Assembly: GCA_025024175.1 (NCBI GenBank)
Contig: QCXZ01000001.1
Span: 1,488,001 to 1,552,000, forward strand
Source of the DNA: Rhyzopertha dominica
Taxonomy: Eukaryota; Arthropoda; Insecta; Coleoptera; Bostrichidae
Direction of reading: 5' to 3'
DNA: 64,000 bases
The notes beneath the pieces were generated by a model. It saw only the letters and a list, made by a program, of their open reading frames with translations, was not told the origin of the DNA and did no database searches. Below, piece after piece: positions 58,875-64,000 of the stretch; position 1 is the stretch's first letter; every line of letters begins with the position of its first letter. A program made the translations under genes and the position numbers.

Positions 58875-60344
58875 TACTAAATACATTTCTGACCTTTCAA
58901 TGCTTTCCTAATATATAGAGCTCAACTGCTACTCCTAAATGCTGCTGCCCGTAGTAGTAGCTATTGACACAGCTAGATGACACTAACCGTGCGAAGAAAT
59001 CCACGAAATGTACCTCAAAAGACAAGATGGTAGAAGTTGCTCATCTTTGGTTTGTTACCTCTTCATCCATGGTTATGATTGATTAAATGCTTTGAGTGTA
59101 CGTTTCATATAAGCCTGAAATAAAGTATTGCCAGACTCGAAAATATTAGCATTTTTTACATACTTATTTTTTTCACTACCCTCTAAAAAAGTCATTATAA
59201 TAATCAACGATGTTTTGCGCCTTACAACGACACAACATCGCACTATGGACGTTTAACGTTTATCCGCAATTCTAAAAGGAAACATGATCTAATAACACGA
59301 TTTAGATACTTCTAGATTAAATAAAATGAATATCGCGTTGCTTAAGTATTTTCCATTTTCTTGTGTACTAATTAGGTTAAGTTAAATCAGAAAAAACGGT
59401 AACCGTTTCACCGATCTCTTTCGAGCATTTCCTTTAAAATTTCATAATATCATTTCAACCGCTGTGTGGAAAATAAGACATAATTCATTTCGCGGTGTCA
59501 GACGGCCGTCCCCGAAAAAGGAATTTTCGTATTTTTCTCACCGTGATTTTCACGGCGAATCGATTTCCTACATTTTAGTGTTTGCTTTGCGGCGGACTAA
59601 AAGCTGAAAATGTGTCGGTGGAACCGCTAGGGTGGTTAGGTGGAGTGTTGTTTGATTGAACGAGTGTCAGCCGAAGAAGAAAATGACCAAATTGAAACCG
59701 GTACACAAAGAGTTTGCTACAAAACGGGATAGGGGAAGCTCAGGATCCGTAAAGTCGACCACGTTAGTTTTTATTCTGCAGCAGGTTAAAGCTACAGTAT
59801 CGTTCTGATTAGAAGAGGGATGCGAAAATAGTTAGTGAAGTGTTCCCGGGGAAAGGAACGAAATGAGAGCATAATGGAACCGGATTTGCTGAAAACTGCG
59901 TTATTGAGTTGTTTGTCTAACCGCATAAATATACTGTTAACTTATAGCTAGAAAGGCCGTAAATTATTATGTGATTACAAACAAACAAAGGGTAAGTTTA
60001 CCTAAAAGATTATATCTAGAGGGGTGCGTCCTTTTGCTAAAAGTTTTAGTGTAATACTTTTTAGGAGATTTTTTCAGATTATTTACATTTGCAACTTGTA
60101 CGACAAGGCGCTAGTTTATGAATGTTTCAATTGTACTAATATTTTTGCTCTTTCTTTGAAGCATTTTTATTTTTGCTAATTAAACAACGCTCTAAAGAAG
60201 GTGGTATGTTCATAAAAAGTCAATCGCATACAAATAGCACATGTTCATTATTACTCCTGAAAATGTAATGTATAATAATACATAATAATATATAATAAGT
60301 AATAAGTAAATTATTTAACTTACCTTGTTAAGCAACTTAAGTTG
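58875..60344. other. Intergenic, possible 5' exon near 59.7 kb
   Basis: Positions 59440-59900 are more GC-balanced. An ATG at 59683 in good context (GAAAATGACC) opens 41 codons (MTKLKPVHKEFATKRDRGSS), with a GTAAAG donor-like site at 59749. No downstream exon could be linked, so it remains a guess. Confidence 0.25.
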
Positions 60345-60494
60345 CCTATACAGGATATTTCACGAATGATAATGACCCTGACGAAATTAAAAATGCAATT
60401 CAAAATACATTCTCATATTTATTTTAAAAATAAATTAGGAATCCATAACGGCTATGTGCTATGGTTCCTGTCACTGTATTTATTAAAAGTCAAA

Positions 60495-62665
60495 ATGTAT
60501 TCAAATGATGACAAAACAGATATGATTTTGATTTATGGTGAATGCAAGAAAAATTCTTCCGCTGCTGTCCGTTTATACAGACAACGTTTTCCAAATAGAA
60601 GAGCTCCTGCTGATTTTCAATTTTCAAGAGACTTGAATTAACTTTAAGGTCAAACTGGACACCACTGAAAAAGTCAAGAGAAATAACAGCAACAGGCCCT
60701 GACAATGAAATTAGAGTATTGGAATAATTAAATAATTAATAATTAAAGGCAATCAATTTCATCCGTATATCACTTGCAATTGGTCCAGGCCTTAAAGGAG
60801 ACAGATTATCCTAAAGGACTGGCTTTTTGTAACTTTTTTCGGGAACACCAAAATTTGAATGTGAGATTTCATGACATTTGCTTCTCAGATGAAGCAAGAT
60901 TTTCTAATAATTTTCTAATAATGCATTATTATGCGCAAGAAAATCCTTGTTGGATTCGAGAAGGACATTTACATCTACTCGACGAATGTCTGGTGAGGAA
61001 TATTGGGGAATCAAATTGTTGGGCCTTATTTTTTTCGCGATAGTTTAAACGTTTGAGCTAATATTAGTTTCCACCGAAAAATTGCAAAACATCAAAGGCT
61101 AACCCATTTGTTCTTTTTGGACCTTAAAAATTTTGCACCTCCGATTTGTATAATTTCAAGCATATTTACTAATCTGGACCTCCTAAATTTCGGAATGCTA
61201 TGCGTTTGGCGCTAGTTACAACGGTTTGATCTAGAAGCGGAGTAAATTAGGCCGCCCGACGTCCTAGCTTATTTCTGATCAAATTTTTAGAATCTTCAGC
61301 TCCAAATACATCTGTTTGTCGATTTTGAGCTAAAATTAGTTTCCACCGAAAAATCTCAAAACATCAAAGGCTAACCCCTTTGTTCTTTTTGGACCTTAAA
61401 ATTTTTGCACCTCCGATTTATATAATTTCAAGCATATTTACTAATCTGGACCTCCTAAATTTCGGAATGCTATGCGTTTGGCGCTAGTTACAACGGTTCG
61501 ATCTAGAAGCGGAGTAAATTAGGCCGCCCGACGTCCTAGCTTATTTCTGATCAAATTTTTGGAATCTGCAGCTCCAAATACATCTGTTTGCCGATTTTGG
61601 GCTAAAATTAGTTTCCACCGAAAAATCACAAAACATCAAAGGCTACCCTTTGTTCTTTTTGGACCTTAAAATTTTTGCACCTCCGATTTGTATAATTTCA
61701 AGCATATATTTACTAATCTGGAACTCCCGAATTTCGGAATGGTATCCGTTGGTCGCTGGCTACTACGGTTCGCTCTAAATGTTGCGTAAATTAGGCCGCC
61801 CGACGTCCTAGCTCATTTCGGATCAAATTTTTGGAATCTGCAGCTCAAAATATATTTGTGTGTCGATTTTGAGCTAAAATTAGTTTCCACCTAAAAATCA
61901 CAAAACATCAGAGACTAACCCCTTTGTTCCTTTTGGACCTTAAATGTTTTGCACCTCCGATTTGTATAATTTCAAGCATATATTTACTAATCTGGAACTC
62001 CTGAATTTCGGAATGGTATCCGTTGGTCGCTAGCCACAACGATTCGCTCTAAATGTTGCGTAAATTAGGCCGCCCGACGTCCTAGCTCATTTCTGATCAA
62101 ATTTTTGGAATCTGGAGTTCAAAATACATCTGCGTGTCGATTTTGAGCTAAAATTAGTTTCCACCGAAAAAACACAAAACATCAAAGGCTAACCCCTTTA
62201 TTCTTTTTGGACCTTAAAATTTTTGCACCTCCGATTTGTATAAGTTCAAGCATATTTACTAATCTGGACCTCCTGAATTTCGGAATGGTATCCGTTTGTC
62301 GTTAGCTACAACGGTTCGATCTAAAAGCGGAGTAAATTAGGCCGCCTGACGTCCTAGCTCATTTCTGATCACATTTTTGGAACGTTAAAATTTACAAGTA
62401 AGACAAGATGTATGGTTCGAACAAGACGGGGCACCTGGGCATTAACATAGAATAGTGCGAAATAATCTTGATTTGGTTTTGCCTAACCGATGGATAGGAT
62501 GGATTTTTTTCTGTGGGGAATGGTAAAAGATACCAAACACCAATTGAAAGTGTAGAACATTTAGATAATAAAATACGTGATGCATGTAAATCCTTCACTC
62601 CAGAAGCGTGAATGCGTATTAAAAGATCGTTTTGGGCACGAAAACAGCGGAGGGCGACATTTTGA
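60495..62665 (+). pseudogene. DUF4817-type mariner-like transposase split by a satellite array
   Basis: The N-terminus from ATG 60495 gives MYSNDDKTDMILIYGECKKN, then SSAAVRLYRQRFPNRRAP, the DUF4817-type helix-turn-helix. A decayed stretch follows, then ALKETDYPKGLAFCNFFREH and VRFHDICFSDEARFS (60790-60905, first catalytic aspartate), PCWIREGHL and, in a shifted frame, GNQIVGPYFFRDSLN to about 61050. The reading resumes at 62391 with VRQDVWFEQDGAPGH (second aspartate), NNLDLVLPNRWIG, FFLWGMVKDTKHQ and RIKRSFWARKQRRATF, stop at 62663-62665. The 1.33 kb between is satellite DNA. Upstream, TATACAGGATATTTCACG at about 60348 may be the left terminal repeat. Frameshifts and stops make it inactive. 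Confidence 0.87.
61054..62380. repeat. Satellite array C, about 4.9 units of 272 bp, inside a transposase
   Basis: The landmark GGA(C/A)CTCC(T/C)(A/G)AATTTCGGAATG recurs at 61176, 61448, 61720, 61994 and 62266 (spacings 272, 272, 274, 272). Each unit includes TTTCCACCGAAAAA, CAAAGGCTAACCCCTTTG, GCACCTCCGATTTGTATAA, GGCCGCCCGACGTCCTAGCT. AACGTT is found immediately on both sides (61048-61053 and 62381-62386). Units 1-2 and 3-4 form two sub-variants (CTATGCGTTTGGCGC against GTATCCGTTGGTCGC). It is the same family as arrays A and B. Confidence 0.95.
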
Positions 62666-62669
62666 GCAT

Positions 62670-64000
62670 TTATTACATTAATGTGATTGAATAAACATTT
62701 TTCAAAAATAAAATTTGTTTTACAATACCCAATTTACTTAAAGCAATGATTGAGGTTTATGTCAAAATTTACGAATTCATACAGCTCTCTACGTTTTATA
62801 TTTTTTAAGACGATGAACAATTATCAATGTTACCATTACCATTTCAACCGCCAGTTCTAGGTTTTCTTGTATATGCTTCCATCTGACTAATAAATATAGT
62901 CAGGAAATTCGCTGTCCTGTGCTGCTTCTGTAAAATGAAATAAGGGCTGTAGTCTCTTAGGCAAGTATACAGATGCAATGTTTTTATCTTGAATACGTAA
63001 TTATTGCCACAAGAATCTACGAAACTAGTAAATGGATTGTTGCAATCCCAGCAGGAAATGTTCTCTCCATTAAAGTGAGTATACACACCGAAAGCCTCAC
63101 AGCTCTTCCCTTTAATGCTAAACTTCGTTCTATGCATATTAAATTCAGATTATGCAGGCCGGGTATGGAATTTTTCGTTCGGGTATGCCTGCGATGACCG
63201 CACAAGGCATGTGCCTCTACATTTTTTTACATACAGGGAAACTCGTGCGTGGTACGAAGCTGCCTTGTGTCCGACTGTCCATTTATATGCAGATAGAGTG
63301 GCGTCCTGAATCGGGATGTCTCGAAGTGAGACGTAAGATTTATTAATTTGCATATTCTGTCTTGAGCTCCTCGCAAGCAGTGGTTGCTTGTTTGAAGTCT
63401 ACGATGCTGTTTAAATTATTCATAACACTGCTGCACGATTCCCCAAAGTATAAGCTGTGTCATCTCCAGATTGCGGACGGAGGTCTCGAGTAATTTTTGT
63501 TTCCATAACGCCAAGTTCAAGCTAGCATCTGACCCCAGTTGTATTCCCCGCGCTCTCTGTGGTGATCGACTTAGGCTGGCATGATCTTAAGTTGCTTTGA
63601 GGCTGTATCGATATATTGAGATTGTAGTATTTTGTGTTGAAAAAAACTGATGAAATGATAAAATATTATGGAAGTGCAAGTCCACTCACTTCAAAGGTCA
63701 TGGAAAACGCTTCGATCTAATTGTCTAAACTCATGCCTTTTAGTTTAAAAGTAATATAAAATTCACAAATGCATCTACAATGCCCATTTCAAATATTTGG
63801 ATATAATAAAAGTGCTTGTTGCTATTATTATCCAGCTTATAGCACTTTAATAATAATAATAATTAATGCGAAATAATAAATACAGTAGAAAATGAATTAT
63901 TCGATGCTTGAGAGCAAACAATAAAGGAGAGGGAGGTATCTATACAACTAGCCCTGTTAAAGGCTATAACAATACCACGACTTTTGCGGTGCTGTGTTAT
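62670..64000. other. Intergenic, possible CUB-like exon at 62961-63074
   Basis: An in-frame stretch between a CTCTTAG acceptor-like site and a GTGAGT donor reads YETSKWIVAIPAGNVLSIK, which resembles the core of a CUB domain but lacks the usual cysteine. The surrounding 63000-63350 block is GC-balanced with mutually overlapping open frames on both strands, so chance is likely. A (TAA)n run is at 63850-63863. Confidence 0.25.

Noticed and set aside
62844..63353. Six mutually overlapping frames on both strands
   Set aside because: At most one can be real. Openness on both strands reflects composition. Only the short CUB-like stretch was kept, as a weak finding.
1..64000. CRISPR array, rRNA genes or prokaryotic operons
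   Set aside because: None present. The tandem arrays have 79-295 bp units without spacer structure, and the introns and poly(A) signals are eukaryotic.

Overview
The window is AT-rich eukaryotic nuclear DNA, almost certainly from an insect. It holds the 3' end of a chitin deacetylase gene with a 53-bp intron, a small two-exon secreted-protein gene, degenerate insect-type transposons and complex satellite DNA. A beetle or similar compact-intron insect would fit, but nothing seen fixes the order. No bacterial-style operon, CRISPR array, rRNA or intact tRNA gene was seen.

Host genes are sparse. (1) Positions 1-366 (+) carry the last two exons of a chitin deacetylase. (2) Positions 15364-17241 (-) carry an intact single-exon gene of about 625 codons that looks like centrosomal protein CEP78 (leucine-rich repeats, then a coiled coil). 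(3) Positions 46438-46827 (+) carry a two-exon gene for a 103-residue secreted proline-rich protein with a TATA-like box and a poly(A) signal. Possible single exons at 59.7 kb and 63.0 kb are only suggestive.

The recognisable remainder is a transposon graveyard: Tc3-like (1.2-2.1 kb), Tc1-like (39.6-40.7 kb), pogo/Tigger-like (12.9-13.2 kb), a helix-turn-helix fragment (14.3 kb), a long-TIR DNA element (24.7-25.7 kb), and a DUF4817-type mariner relative (60.5-62.7 kb). There are at least five non-LTR reverse transcriptase remnants (5.8-7.0, 9.0-10.3, 18.1-19.2, 28.7-29.0 and 34.3-34.7 kb), a second copy of the 9-kb family at 39.0 kb, and 3'-tail fragments at 34.7 and 55.0 kb.

The most interesting structure is a satellite family present as three short arrays: about 2 x 272 bp at 35.05-35.58 kb, 5 x 295 bp at 55.28-56.74 kb, and about 4.9 x 272 bp at 61.05-62.38 kb. 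The 61-kb array sits inside a transposase reading frame, and AACGTT occurs on both sides of it. The 35-kb array has GAGAATT on both sides. This suggests that multi-unit satellite blocks were inserted into euchromatic DNA. Two long inverted repeats (12.4-12.7 and 28.2-28.4 kb) and one single site (52.96 kb) carry hammerhead-ribozyme-like cores, as expected of Penelope-like element or retrozyme debris. Long stretches between these features hold no supportable gene.
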